Shown one piece after another: positions 37,511-44,184 of a stretch of 44,184 nucleotides of DNA. The notes under the pieces were generated by a model. That model was not told the DNA's origin and did not search any database. It was given only the letters and a program-made list of their open reading frames with translations. The DNA comes from JBEATZ01 sp041178545 (GTDB lineage Bacteria > Planctomycetota > UBA1135 > UBA2386), in assembly GCA_041178545.1 (NCBI GenBank), contig JBEGVB010000106.1, positions 1-44,184 of the forward strand, read 5' to 3'. Each line of letters begins with the position of its first letter. The stretch's first letter is position 1. The position numbers and the translations under genes are program-made.

Positions 37511-37828
37511 ATGACCCACCGCGACCTGGAGCCCCTGGCGGCAAGCGCAGAACTGCAGCAGGACCCCTCGCTGCGCATCCTCGACGTTCGCACGGACCAC
37601 GAGTTCCGCAGCGCCCGGCTCCCCGGCTCCCAGCACATCCCGGTCCACGAACTCCCCCAGCGCGTCGACGAACTCGACCCGCAGGGCAACTACCTGGTCG
37701 TGTGCGCCGGCGGGATCCGCTCCGCCCACGCGTGCGTGTTCCTGCACCAGTCGGGATTCCGGCGGCTGGCCAACCTCGCAGGCGGCCTGCACCTGTGGGC
37801 CCACTCCGGGCTGCCCCTCGAGCGCTGA
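37511..37828 (+). CDS. Single-domain rhodanese-like protein
   Basis: The 105-residue protein is a lone rhodanese domain: ILDVRTDHEFRSARLPGSQHIP near residues 22-43, and the active-site loop VVCAGGIRSAHA with the catalytic cysteine near 66. Such proteins bear persulfide sulfur or serve as sulfur carriers. It lies 6 bases after ubiD and 10 bases before the methyltransferase gene, so it is probably in the same operon. Real substrate unknown. Confidence 0.92.
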   Translation: MTHRDLEPLAASAELQQDPSLRILDVRTDHEFRSARLPGSQHIPVHELPQRVDELDPQGNYLVVCAGGIRSAHACVFLHQSGFRRLANLAGGLHLWAHSGLPLER

Positions 37829-37838
37829 GCCGAAGGGC

Positions 37839-38939
37839 ATGATCAAGTACCTCGGCAGCAAGCGCACGTTGTTGCCGTGGATCACGGGGTTGGTGCGCGC
37901 GGTGCCTGGGGCGGCCTCGGTTGCCGACCTGTTCAGCGGGACGGCCCGCGTCGGGCATGCCCTCAAGCAGCTCGGCTTCCGCGTGCTAGCGAACGACCAC
38001 AACTCCTACGCACTGGCCATTGCACGTTGCTACGTGGAGGCGGACCGAGAACGCGTTGCAGCCGACGCCGAACGGCTGCTGGCCGAGTTCCGTCGGCTGC
38101 CCGGGGAGGCCGGCTGGTTCACGGACACGTACTGCATCCGCTCGCGGTTCATCCAGCCGCACAACGGCGAGCGCATCGAGGCCATCCGCAACGCCATCGC
38201 GCGCAAGTCCCTCGAACCCCTGCTCGAGGCCGTGGTGCTGGTGAGCCTGATGGAGGCAGCGGACCGAGTCGACTCCACCACCGGGGTGCAGATGGCTTAC
38301 CTCAAGCAGTGGGCCCCGCGGTCGTTCCGCGAGCTGGACCTGCGGCTGCCCGACCTGGTGGCCCGGCCGGCGTCGGGGCGTTGCGAGGCGCACGGGATGG
38401 ATGCGCTGGAGGCGGCAACCGCACTCGAGGCCGACGTCGCCTACCTCGACCCGCCCTACAACCAGCACTCCTACCTGCGGAACTACCACGTGTGGGAGTC
38501 ACTCGTGCGGTGGGACAGGCCCGAGGTGTTCGGCATCGCCTGCAAGCGGACCGACTGCAAGGAGCGCAACAGCCCGTTCAACTCGCGCGTCCGCATCGCA
38601 GGCGCCTTCGGCGAGTTGTTGCGCCGCGTCCGCGCGCGTGCCGTGGTCGTGTCCTCGAGCAACGAGGGCTGGCTGTCCCGTGAACAGGTCGAGTCCGCAC
38701 TCGGCGGGCTCTGGGGCGGCAGTGCACGCGTCTTCAGCCTGGGACACGACTACCGGCGGTATGTCGGCGCGCAGATCGGCATCCACAACCCACGTGGCGA
38801 GCGTGTGGGAACGGTGAGCCACCTCCGCAACCGCGAACACCTGGACGTGGCCGTGCAGCCGTGCGACGCGGACGCGATGGCGCGTGCCGTGCGCGAGTTC
38901 TCGGACCGTGCAGCTCTGCCGCTGACCCACCGCGCGTGA
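37839..38939 (+). CDS. DNA adenine-N6 methyltransferase, Dam/MTase-D12-like, no partner nuclease
   Basis: The 366-residue protein starts with the SAM-binding MIKYLGSKRTLLPWI (motif X), followed by motif I ADLFSGTARVGHAL near residue 30 and motif IV DPPYN near 204. These give the Dam-type (alpha class) order X-I-TRD-IV. It would methylate adenine at N6 in a target site that cannot be read from sequence. No restriction endonuclease gene is near, so it appears as an orphan methyltransferase. It lies at the end of the pabA-to-rhodanese chain, 10 bases after the rhodanese gene, with AAGG in its leader. An RNA or protein target cannot be excluded. Confidence 0.88.
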   Translation: MIKYLGSKRTLLPWITGLVRAVPGAASVADLFSGTARVGHALKQLGFRVLANDHNSYALAIARCYVEADRERVAADAERLLAEFRRLPGEAGWFTDTYCIRSRFIQPHNGERIEAIRNAIARKSLEPLLEAVVLVSLMEAADRVDSTTGVQMAYLKQWAPRSFRELDLRLPDLVARPASGRCEAHGMDALEAATALEADVAYLDPPYNQHSYLRNYHVWESLVRWDRPEVFGIACKRTDCKERNSPFNSRVRIAGAFGELLRRVRARAVVVSSSNEGWLSREQVESALGGLWGGSARVFSLGHDYRRYVGAQIGIHNPRGERVGTVSHLRNREHLDVAVQPCDADAMARAVREFSDRAALPLTHRA

Positions 38940-38956
38940 TGCCGGTGGCACTTGGC

Positions 38957-40090
38957 TCAGTGCGGCCAGGCGGCAACCGCGGCCCGGCACTGCTCAAGCG
39001 TCGGGCCCAGTGCAATGCGCACGAACCGCTGCTGCGCCTTGCCGAACCAGCTCCCCGGCGCGACGAGGATCCCGACCTCGCGGCACCGAGCCGCGTACTC
39101 GCGGTCGGTCACGCCCTGCGGCAGCTCGGCCCAAAGGTAGAGTCCGATGCCCTTGGTGCAGCGCAGCCCGCGGACAGCAAGCGCAGCTGCAACCAGTTCG
39201 CGCTTCTGGACCAGCTGCTCGGCACGTGCCCCGACGCGCTGGTCGTCACGCCATGCAACCGCAGCAGCGTCGGCCAGGAAGTCGGGTGGTGCGATGCCCA
39301 TGCCCGTGCGGAACCTGCGGGCGCGGGCGACGAGAGCCGCGTCGCCGGCCACGAAACCGCTGCGCCAGTTGCCGATGCCGGCGCGCTCACCCAATGAGTG
39401 CGCCACGAGGCAGCCCCGCCGGCCGAACTCCAGCAGCGAGCGCGGCCGCACGGCACCACGACCGAGGTCGGCCTGGCCCTCGTCGTTGACGAGCACGAAC
39501 TCGTACTGCTCGCGCGCGCGCACCCACGCCTGCAGCACCTCGTCGGAGAGCACCGCACCCGTCGGGTCGTGCGGCGAGTTGAGGAACACCACGGCAGCGC
39601 GCCGCAGCACCGACTCCGGCACGAGGTCGGGGTCCATCTGCCAACCATTGGCCGGGCCGAGCGGCACCGCGTAGGTCCACGCCTCGGCGAACAGCGCCCC
39701 CAACTCGTACACGGGCTTCGCAGGCTCGCCGTAGAGCACCAAGTCCTTGTCGGACGGCACCTGTGCGAACAGCATCGGCAGGTGGAACAGGGCCTCGGTG
39801 CTGCCCATCGTCGGCAGCACCTCGCGCTCGGGGTCCACCGTCACGCCGTACCGGCGGTACAGGTGCTCGGCCGCGGCCCGCCGCAGCGCCCGCGCGCCAC
39901 CGCCACCGGCCTGACGCGCCGTCGCGGGAACGGCCTCGCGCAGGGCCTCCCGCACCGACTCGGGCACCGGCTCGCCCGGGTCGCCGGTGCCGAAGTCGAA
40001 CACGGTGGCGCCGGCGACGAGCATCTCGTCCCGCAGCCGTTCGAGTTCCTGCAGCGGGTGAACCGGCAGTTGTTCGATTCGTTCGTTCAT
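38957..40090 (-). CDS. DapC-like aminotransferase homologue lacking the PLP lysine (probable pseudoenzyme)
   Basis: The 377-residue protein aligns with fold type I aminotransferases of the DapC (succinyl-diaminopimelate transaminase) group over its whole length. Three cofactor residues are changed. The Schiff-base lysine site reads HSLGERAG with Glu235 (family HSLSKRSN). The pyridine-ring Asn in NSPNNPTG is Asp175 (NSPHDPTG). The Tyr of DECY is Gln206 (DEGQAD), while Asp203 is kept. The carboxylate-binding arginines remain in NWRSGFVAGD and FVRIALGP. The frame is intact with no stops, so it looks selected, not decayed. Function is unknown. The start ATG at 40090 is preceded by a TACTCT box 10 bases away. 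Confidence 0.88.
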   Translation of the reverse strand: MNERIEQLPVHPLQELERLRDEMLVAGATVFDFGTGDPGEPVPESVREALREAVPATARQAGGGGARALRRAAAEHLYRRYGVTVDPEREVLPTMGSTEALFHLPMLFAQVPSDKDLVLYGEPAKPVYELGALFAEAWTYAVPLGPANGWQMDPDLVPESVLRRAAVVFLNSPHDPTGAVLSDEVLQAWVRAREQYEFVLVNDEGQADLGRGAVRPRSLLEFGRRGCLVAHSLGERAGIGNWRSGFVAGDAALVARARRFRTGMGIAPPDFLADAAAVAWRDDQRVGARAEQLVQKRELVAAALAVRGLRCTKGIGLYLWAELPQGVTDREYAARCREVGILVAPGSWFGKAQQRFVRIALGPTLEQCRAAVAAWPH

Positions 40091-40100
40091 GGCCGCACAC

Positions 40101-40106
40101 AGAGTA
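40101..40106 (-). promoter_or_regulatory. Candidate -10 box for DapC-like gene
   Basis: TACTCT on the minus strand lies 10 bases upstream of the ATG at 40090. This would give a very short leader. No -35 was recognised. Confidence 0.28.
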
Positions 40107-40196
40107 GGCCAAGCCCGGTGCCGCGCAGCAACCCTGTGCGAATCCTCCACGGGCCGTCCCGGCCCGGGTCGCGCCCCGGCACCCCGGGGAGGGTCA

Positions 40197-40220
40197 GGAC
40201 CGCAGAATCGTTGGCGGTCC
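40197..40220 (+). repeat. Inverted repeat upstream of prenyltransferase-repeat gene
   Basis: GGACCGC (40197-40203) and GCGGTCC (40214-40220) flank a 10-base spacer, in the 173-base gap between divergent genes. It could be an operator for either direction. The rest of this gap has no recognised motif apart from the TACTCT box. Confidence 0.4.
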
Positions 40221-40263
40221 GGACGGGGCTGTCCTACCCTCCCGCCCAACCATCCCCCCTCCC

Positions 40264-42057
40264 ATGAACAGAACCCTCGCCCGCTCCTCGGTTCTCCTCC
40301 TCGGTCTCCTCGCGGTCCTGCCCACGGGCCCCATGACGGCGCCGCTGGCCGCACAGGAGACCCAGGCCCCGGCAAAGCCGACCCGCAAGTCCGGCACGAT
40401 CTTCAAGGCGGAGATCGACCAGCTCGTCGACGGGCTGCGGCAGCACGCGCGCCAGCAGGGCAACGCACCCCTGGGCGGTGCAAGCCTCGTGGCATCCGCC
40501 CAGGTGCTCACAGCCATGGCGAACTGCCACCGCCGCTACCACGTGAGTGACGGACCGGTGGTCAAGCCGACCCTCAACGCGTTCTTCCAGAGCCGCGGGG
40601 CAGACGGTTCCTTCGGTGCAGGCGACACGATGGAGAAGGCGCAGGCAACGGCGTGGATCGCCGACGCCCTTGCTGCCATCGACCCGGACGGTACGCGCAC
40701 GGAGGTCGATGCCGCGCGCACCTGGCTCGCGCGCAACAAGCAGGAGGTCCCCTCCTGGGGATCGCTCGTCCGCACCACGCTGGAGTCGGTGCGCGCCGAC
40801 TGGTACCCGCAGGACATCGGCAAGTCATACGCCCAGGCAGCCAACGAGCTGCTCGGCAAGCAGCCGTTCGACGCCACTGCGGCGGTGCCGCTGCTGGTGC
40901 AGCTCGTCGCCTGCCAGGTGGCCAACCGCGAACTCGACAAGGCGACCCAGCCGGCAGCGGCACCGTGGTCCGACGCACAGCAGAAGGCCTTCGACTGGCT
41001 GCTGGCCCAGCAGGAAGGCGGCATCTTCTCGTTCCAGATGGGAGCGCAGAAGTTCCCCGACCCAGGCTTCACGAGCCTCGGCCTGCAGGCGCTGCTCACC
41101 AAGCCCGCGGCAGTGCGCACCAAGAAGGAGTCGGACGTGCTGGAGCAGGGGCTCCGCTGGCTCCTCTCGCAACAGAACGAGGACGGCTCGTTCGGCAAGC
41201 AGAACACCAACTACGTCACGTGCGTTGCCGTGGGTGCGCTCGCCCGCTGGGAGGCGGTCGAGGTCAAACCCGCACTGCTGCGCGCCCAGAGCTACATCCT
41301 CGCGATCCAGAACGTGGAGCGGAACGGCTACCAGCGCGCCGACCGCGACTACGGCTCGATCGGCTACGGCGGCGACCAGCGCGGTGACCTGAGCAACCTG
41401 CAGTTCGCCCTGGAGGCCCTGCGGGTGAGCGGGCTGCCCGCGGACCACGAGGCCTTTGCCAAGGCCATGGTGTTCCTGCACCGGACGCAGAACCTCAAGT
41501 CGGTCAACGAGTTCTCCGGCAAGGTCCCCGACGACGAGGGCAACCTCATCCAGGTCACCTCGGGTGACGACGGTGGCTCGGCGTACTACCCGGGCAACTC
41601 GCCGATGGGTTACGTCGACCTGCCGGACGGCACCAAGCTCCCCCGCAGCTACGGTTCCATGACCTATGCGCTGCTCAAGAGCTACACGCTGGCCGGCGTG
41701 CGCGGGGACGACCCCCGGGTGCAGGCTGCGGTCCGCTGGCTGCAGTCCAACTGGACGCTCGAGGAGAACCCGGGCGCCGACCCGCGCCTCGGCGAGAAGG
41801 CCCGCTGGCAGGGCTGGTACTACTACTTCATGGTCATGGCCCAGGCCCTCGATGCCGCGGGCATCGCCGACCTTCGCACCACGGACAAGGACGGCAAGGA
41901 GTCGGTGCTCGACTGGCGCAAGGAGCTGCGCACGTTCCTCGTGGCCCAGCAGCAGGCCGACGGCTCGTGGCGCAACCAGAAGAACGACCGCTGGTACGAG
42001 GGCATCGAGGTGATCGGCACCTGCTACGCGATGCTGGCACTGGAGAAGTGCCGGTGA
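40264..42057 (+). CDS. Secreted prenyltransferase/squalene-oxidase-repeat protein
   Basis: The 597-residue protein has a Sec signal peptide (MNRTLARSSVLLLGLLAVLPTG, cleavage after LAAQ near residue 36) and several alpha/alpha-toroid repeats. QW-like motifs are visible: SRGADGSFGAGD near 113, QQNEDGSFGKQN near 303 and QQQADGSWRNQ near 562. Because I see no DxDD or DCTAE catalytic motif, it should not be called a cyclase. Similar proteins of this class are common in Planctomycetota and have unknown function. The start ATG lacks an SD sequence (pyrimidine-rich leader). The FAH-family gene overlaps by 4 bases. Confidence 0.86.
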   Translation: MNRTLARSSVLLLGLLAVLPTGPMTAPLAAQETQAPAKPTRKSGTIFKAEIDQLVDGLRQHARQQGNAPLGGASLVASAQVLTAMANCHRRYHVSDGPVVKPTLNAFFQSRGADGSFGAGDTMEKAQATAWIADALAAIDPDGTRTEVDAARTWLARNKQEVPSWGSLVRTTLESVRADWYPQDIGKSYAQAANELLGKQPFDATAAVPLLVQLVACQVANRELDKATQPAAAPWSDAQQKAFDWLLAQQEGGIFSFQMGAQKFPDPGFTSLGLQALLTKPAAVRTKKESDVLEQGLRWLLSQQNEDGSFGKQNTNYVTCVAVGALARWEAVEVKPALLRAQSYILAIQNVERNGYQRADRDYGSIGYGGDQRGDLSNLQFALEALRVSGLPADHEAFAKAMVFLHRTQNLKSVNEFSGKVPDDEGNLIQVTSGDDGGSAYYPGNSPMGYVDLPDGTKLPRSYGSMTYALLKSYTLAGVRGDDPRVQAAVRWLQSNWTLEENPGADPRLGEKARWQGWYYYFMVMAQALDAAGIADLRTTDKDGKESVLDWRKELRTFLVAQQQADGSWRNQKNDRWYEGIEVIGTCYAMLALEKCR

Positions 42058-42935
42058 GCCAGCACCTGCCGGCGGCACCGGCATGGTTCCGCTTCGTGCA
42101 GGGCACCGCGGTGCACCTCGGCATCGTCGACCCGCGCGGCCCCCACTGGTTCGACCTCGGCCCCGTCGACGTCCAGGCGATGCTCGCCCGCGGCGGGCTG
42201 CGCAGCGCGCACCTGCGCGAGCTGATGACCGAGGGCACGCCCATGGCTGCACCCGTCCAGTGGGCGGTGCCGGTGCCGAGGCCCGGCAAGATCCTCTGCC
42301 TGGCAAAGAACTACGTGGCCCACGCACGCGAGTTCGGCGCAGAGGCGCCCAAGGAGCCGATCTTCTTCAGCAAGCTGCCCGACACCCTGCTGCCGCACGG
42401 CGGGACGGTGCGCATCCCCTTCTTCCACGACGGCCGTGTCGACCACGAGGCCGAACTCGCCCTCGTGCTCGGGTTCCACGACCCGGAGGACAAGGGCCGC
42501 AAGTACGTGCCTGCCGACCGGGCAGGAGAACTTGTCGCCGGGTTCACCCTCGTCAACGACGTCACCGCGCGCCACCTGCAGGGGACGGACCGCGAGCAGA
42601 AGTACCCGTGGCTGCGCAGCAAGTCGTTCGACACGTTCTGCCCAGTGGGCCCCTTCGTCGTGCCGGCAGACAGCTTCGACGGTTCCGACGTGATGGTCAC
42701 CATGCGCGTCAACGGGGTGGTGAAGCAGCAGGCGCGCACCTCGGCCATGGTGTTCACCATCAGTCGGATGCTCGAGGCCATGTCCTGGCACACGACCCTC
42801 CACAGTGGCGACCTGGTCGCCACCGGCACGCCGGAGGGCGTCGGCCCGATCCGTCCAGGCGACCGTCTGGAGGTCGAGGTCGAGGGACTTGGCGTACTGG
42901 CCAACGACGTGGCCAAGGAAGTCGCGCCGGCCTGA
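42054..42935 (+). CDS. Fumarylacetoacetate hydrolase family protein
   Basis: The 293-residue protein has the FAH C-terminal fold. KILCLAKNYVAHA near residue 78 opens it. The metal site is VDHEAELALVLG near 130 (two Glu), followed by GFTLVNDVTARHLQ near 164 and TGTPEGVGPIRPGD near 262. FAH-family members act as acylpyruvate hydrolases, oxaloacetate tautomerases/decarboxylases or 2-hydroxyhepta-2,4-diene-1,7-dioate isomerases; the precise reaction cannot be read. It starts at GTG overlapping the previous stop by 4 bases. It converges with an SDR gene, and the two stops lie inside a palindrome. Confidence 0.93.
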   Translation: MSQHLPAAPAWFRFVQGTAVHLGIVDPRGPHWFDLGPVDVQAMLARGGLRSAHLRELMTEGTPMAAPVQWAVPVPRPGKILCLAKNYVAHAREFGAEAPKEPIFFSKLPDTLLPHGGTVRIPFFHDGRVDHEAELALVLGFHDPEDKGRKYVPADRAGELVAGFTLVNDVTARHLQGTDREQKYPWLRSKSFDTFCPVGPFVVPADSFDGSDVMVTMRVNGVVKQQARTSAMVFTISRMLEAMSWHTTLHSGDLVATGTPEGVGPIRPGDRLEVEVEGLGVLANDVAKEVAPA

Positions 42936-42948
42936 GCGGGCTCAGGCC
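42929..42948. terminator. Palindrome spanning both convergent stop codons (bidirectional terminator candidate)
   Basis: Arms GGCCTGAGC (42929-42937) and GCTCAGGCC (42940-42948) pair perfectly around a 2-base centre. The FAH stop TGA (42933-42935) and the SDR stop on the other strand (42942-42944) are mirror images within the arms. A hairpin would form on either transcript. No T tract follows, so intrinsic termination is likely but not proven. Confidence 0.6.
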
Positions 42949-43604
42949 TGGAGCCCGCCGTCCACGGTGAGGTTCTGGCCGGTGACGTAGCCAGCCTCGT
43001 CCGACAGCAGCCAGAGCACCATCCCCACCACGTCGTCCACGCTGCCGAGCCGCCCCAGCGGGACACGTGGCAGCATCCGGCGCTGGCTCTCCTGGTGGCT
43101 GGCCTCGTGGTGGATGAGACCGGGCGAGACCATGTTCACGGTCACGTTGCGCGGCGCGACCTCCGCGGCAAGCGAGCGGGTGAGCTGCAACAAGGCGGCC
43201 TTGGCTGCGAAGTAGACCGGGGCCCGCGTCATGGCGCGGTCACGGTCGACGCCTGCCGCGCCGAACAACACCACCCGGCCGCGCCCGGCCGCTGCCATGT
43301 GCGGCACGAATGCCTGCACCACGTGGAGCGCGGTCGTCACGTTGTTGCGCCACAGGTGCTCGGTGGTCGCGAGGTCGGTCTGCAGCAACGGGGCCTCGTG
43401 GAAGTCCCCCACTGCGTGGACCACGGCCCACGGCACCCCACTGCGGTCCATGAGGGCGTGCGCGGCCTTGCGCACCTGCTCGGGATCGGCTGCGTCCACG
43501 CCGTGGCGGCGCGACCAGACGACAGATCGGTCACCACATGCGTTCGCGACCGCCGCGCCGATGCCGGCGGCGCCGCCAACGACCAGGATGGTGCCACGGT
43601 TCAC
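42942..43604 (-). CDS. Short-chain dehydrogenase/reductase with altered catalytic serine
   Basis: The 220-residue protein has the SDR cofactor motif VVGGAAGIGAAVA at the N terminus and the YxxxK pair (Tyr131, Lys135 in YFAAK), with NNVTTALHVVQAF carrying the structural Asn. Where the catalytic serine is expected (VVLFGAAG), the aligned residue is Ala116. The protein ends in the usual PGL ... VTGQNLTVDGG. The start is GTG 43604. A TACGCT box (43617-43612) lies 7 bases before it. Substrate is unknown. The Ser change may reflect a different catalytic set or loss of activity. Confidence 0.9.
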   Translation of the reverse strand: MNRGTILVVGGAAGIGAAVANACGDRSVVWSRRHGVDAADPEQVRKAAHALMDRSGVPWAVVHAVGDFHEAPLLQTDLATTEHLWRNNVTTALHVVQAFVPHMAAAGRGRVVLFGAAGVDRDRAMTRAPVYFAAKAALLQLTRSLAAEVAPRNVTVNMVSPGLIHHEASHQESQRRMLPRVPLGRLGSVDDVVGMVLWLLSDEAGYVTGQNLTVDGGLQA

Positions 43605-43611
43605 GACGGAC

Positions 43612-43617
43612 AGCGTA
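43612..43617 (-). promoter_or_regulatory. Candidate -10 box for SDR gene
   Basis: TACGCT on the minus strand ends 7 bases before the GTG start at 43604, which would give a leaderless or near-leaderless mRNA. It overlaps the 30-base gap after the signal peptidase gene. No -35 was recognised. Confidence 0.3.
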
Positions 43618-43634
43618 CCAGCAGGGTCGTGGAC

Positions 43635-44183
43635 TCAGAACAACCGCGAGCACGCGAGTGGCCAGAAGCGGGCGCGCACGGTGCCCTTGACGAGTTCTGC
43701 TGCCACGAGCCCGAACTCCCGCGAGTCGCAGCTGTCGGGACGGTTGTCGCCGAGGACGAAGTAGTGGCCGTCCGGGACCTGCACGGGCCGAAAGCTGGAC
43801 GCGTCCTCGATGACGACGTCGTGCTCGAGGTCGAAAGGCCTGCCGTTGACCAGCAGTTGGCCGCGCTCCATCGCGATCCGGTCCCCGGGCACGCCGACCA
43901 CGCGCTTGACGAAGTCCACGTGCGTGGCAAGCGGGCAGCGGAGCACGACCACGCTGCCGCGGTGCACGGCATCGAGCACCGGGCTCACGCGGTCGACGAG
44001 CAGCCGGTCCCCGTCCTGGATCGCCGGCTCCATCGAGTGGCCGCGGACGACGGCAACCTGCACGAGGAACAACTGCACCAGGAGGAAGCCTGCAGCACCG
44101 AGTGCGAGGTCGAGGCAGAGTCTCCCCCGTCGGCGCGTGGCCAGCACCGTGCCGCTCCCGAGCACTCTCCCCGGCCCCTCCAT
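43635..44183 (-). CDS. lepB: Signal peptidase I
   Basis: The 182-residue inner-membrane serine protease removes Sec signal peptides. One N-terminal transmembrane segment (about residues 22-46, LDLALGAAGFLLVQLFLVQVAVV) is followed by the catalytic Ser50 in GHSMEPAI and the catalytic Lys93 in VDFVKRVVGVPGD. The third family box is VLGDNRPDSCDSREFG near 143. It is close to the short Gram-positive-like length. The ATG lies one base from the window edge, so a longer upstream start cannot be excluded. The many signal peptides seen in this window fit its role. Confidence 0.93.
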   Translation of the reverse strand: MEGPGRVLGSGTVLATRRRGRLCLDLALGAAGFLLVQLFLVQVAVVRGHSMEPAIQDGDRLLVDRVSPVLDAVHRGSVVVLRCPLATHVDFVKRVVGVPGDRIAMERGQLLVNGRPFDLEHDVVIEDASSFRPVQVPDGHYFVLGDNRPDSCDSREFGLVAAELVKGTVRARFWPLACSRLF

Positions 44184-44184
44184 G

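Noticed and set aside
40264..42057. Squalene-hopene cyclase assignment for the repeat protein
   Set aside because: Neither the DxDD nor the DCTAE motif is visible, and the protein carries a Sec signal peptide, so only the repeat fold is claimed.

Overview
This 44 kb window is a dense, very G+C-rich chromosomal segment (roughly 70% by eye). It carries 43 protein-coding genes on both strands. I see no rRNA, tRNA, CRISPR array, insertion sequence or prophage. Lipid-A synthesis (LpxB), several lipobox lipoproteins and a three-gene class B succinate dehydrogenase point to a diderm bacterium. The NPCBM-type carbohydrate-binding-like protein, a secreted DUF1570-like metallopeptidase, a secreted prenyltransferase/squalene-oxidase-repeat protein and duplicated groEL genes around groES fit Planctomycetota best. 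That placement is inferred from gene content and is not proven.

Layout. (1) 1-8484, minus strand: a nucleoside/deoxyribose salvage operon transcribed cdd > deoC > aldehyde dehydrogenase > truncated catalytically dead aldehyde dehydrogenase > deoA > lipoprotein binding protein > ABC ATPase > ABC permease, which runs off the left edge. (2) 8580-10354, plus strand: a type III PLP decarboxylase and a small lipoprotein. (3) 10388-22275, all minus: thpR, a DUF4863-like protein, mogA, an RluA pseudouridine synthase, sdhCAB, an alpha/beta hydrolase, a MiaE-like hydroxylase, a lipoprotein, a VWA protein and an NPCBM protein. (4) 22582-28192, plus: groEL1-groES-groEL2-dnaJ-grpE and a FmdB-type zinc ribbon protein. 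(5) 28344-30613, plus: a secreted HExxH peptidase and a lipoprotein. (6) 30629-31981, minus: trkA, divergent from (7) 32016-38939, plus: pabA/trpG, an ABC exporter pair, lpxB, ubiD, a rhodanese and a DNA adenine methyltransferase; the first five genes overlap by 4 bases each and the last two follow within 10 bases. (8) 38957-44183: a DapC-like aminotransferase homologue (minus) that lacks the PLP lysine, a secreted prenyltransferase-repeat protein and an FAH-family hydrolase (plus), an SDR and signal peptidase I (minus).

How the genes work together. The first operon should import nucleosides or pentosides, deaminate cytidine, phosphorolyse thymidine, cleave deoxyribose-5-phosphate and oxidise the acetaldehyde formed. 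Phosphopentomutase is the missing step and is not in the window. The chaperone block supplies both the GroE and the DnaJ/GrpE arms of protein folding, without dnaK here.

Most notable points: a split ALDH16-like aldehyde dehydrogenase pair in the deo operon; an aminotransferase homologue with Lys-to-Glu, Asn-to-Asp and Tyr-to-Gln changes at the PLP site; GroEL1 with Tyr-to-His changes at two apical substrate-binding positions; strong unexplained dyads around groEL/dnaJ; a palindrome that holds the stop codons of two convergent genes; an apparent overlapping bidirectional promoter between trkA and pabA; and an orphan adenine methyltransferase. I found no clear defence island or mobile system.
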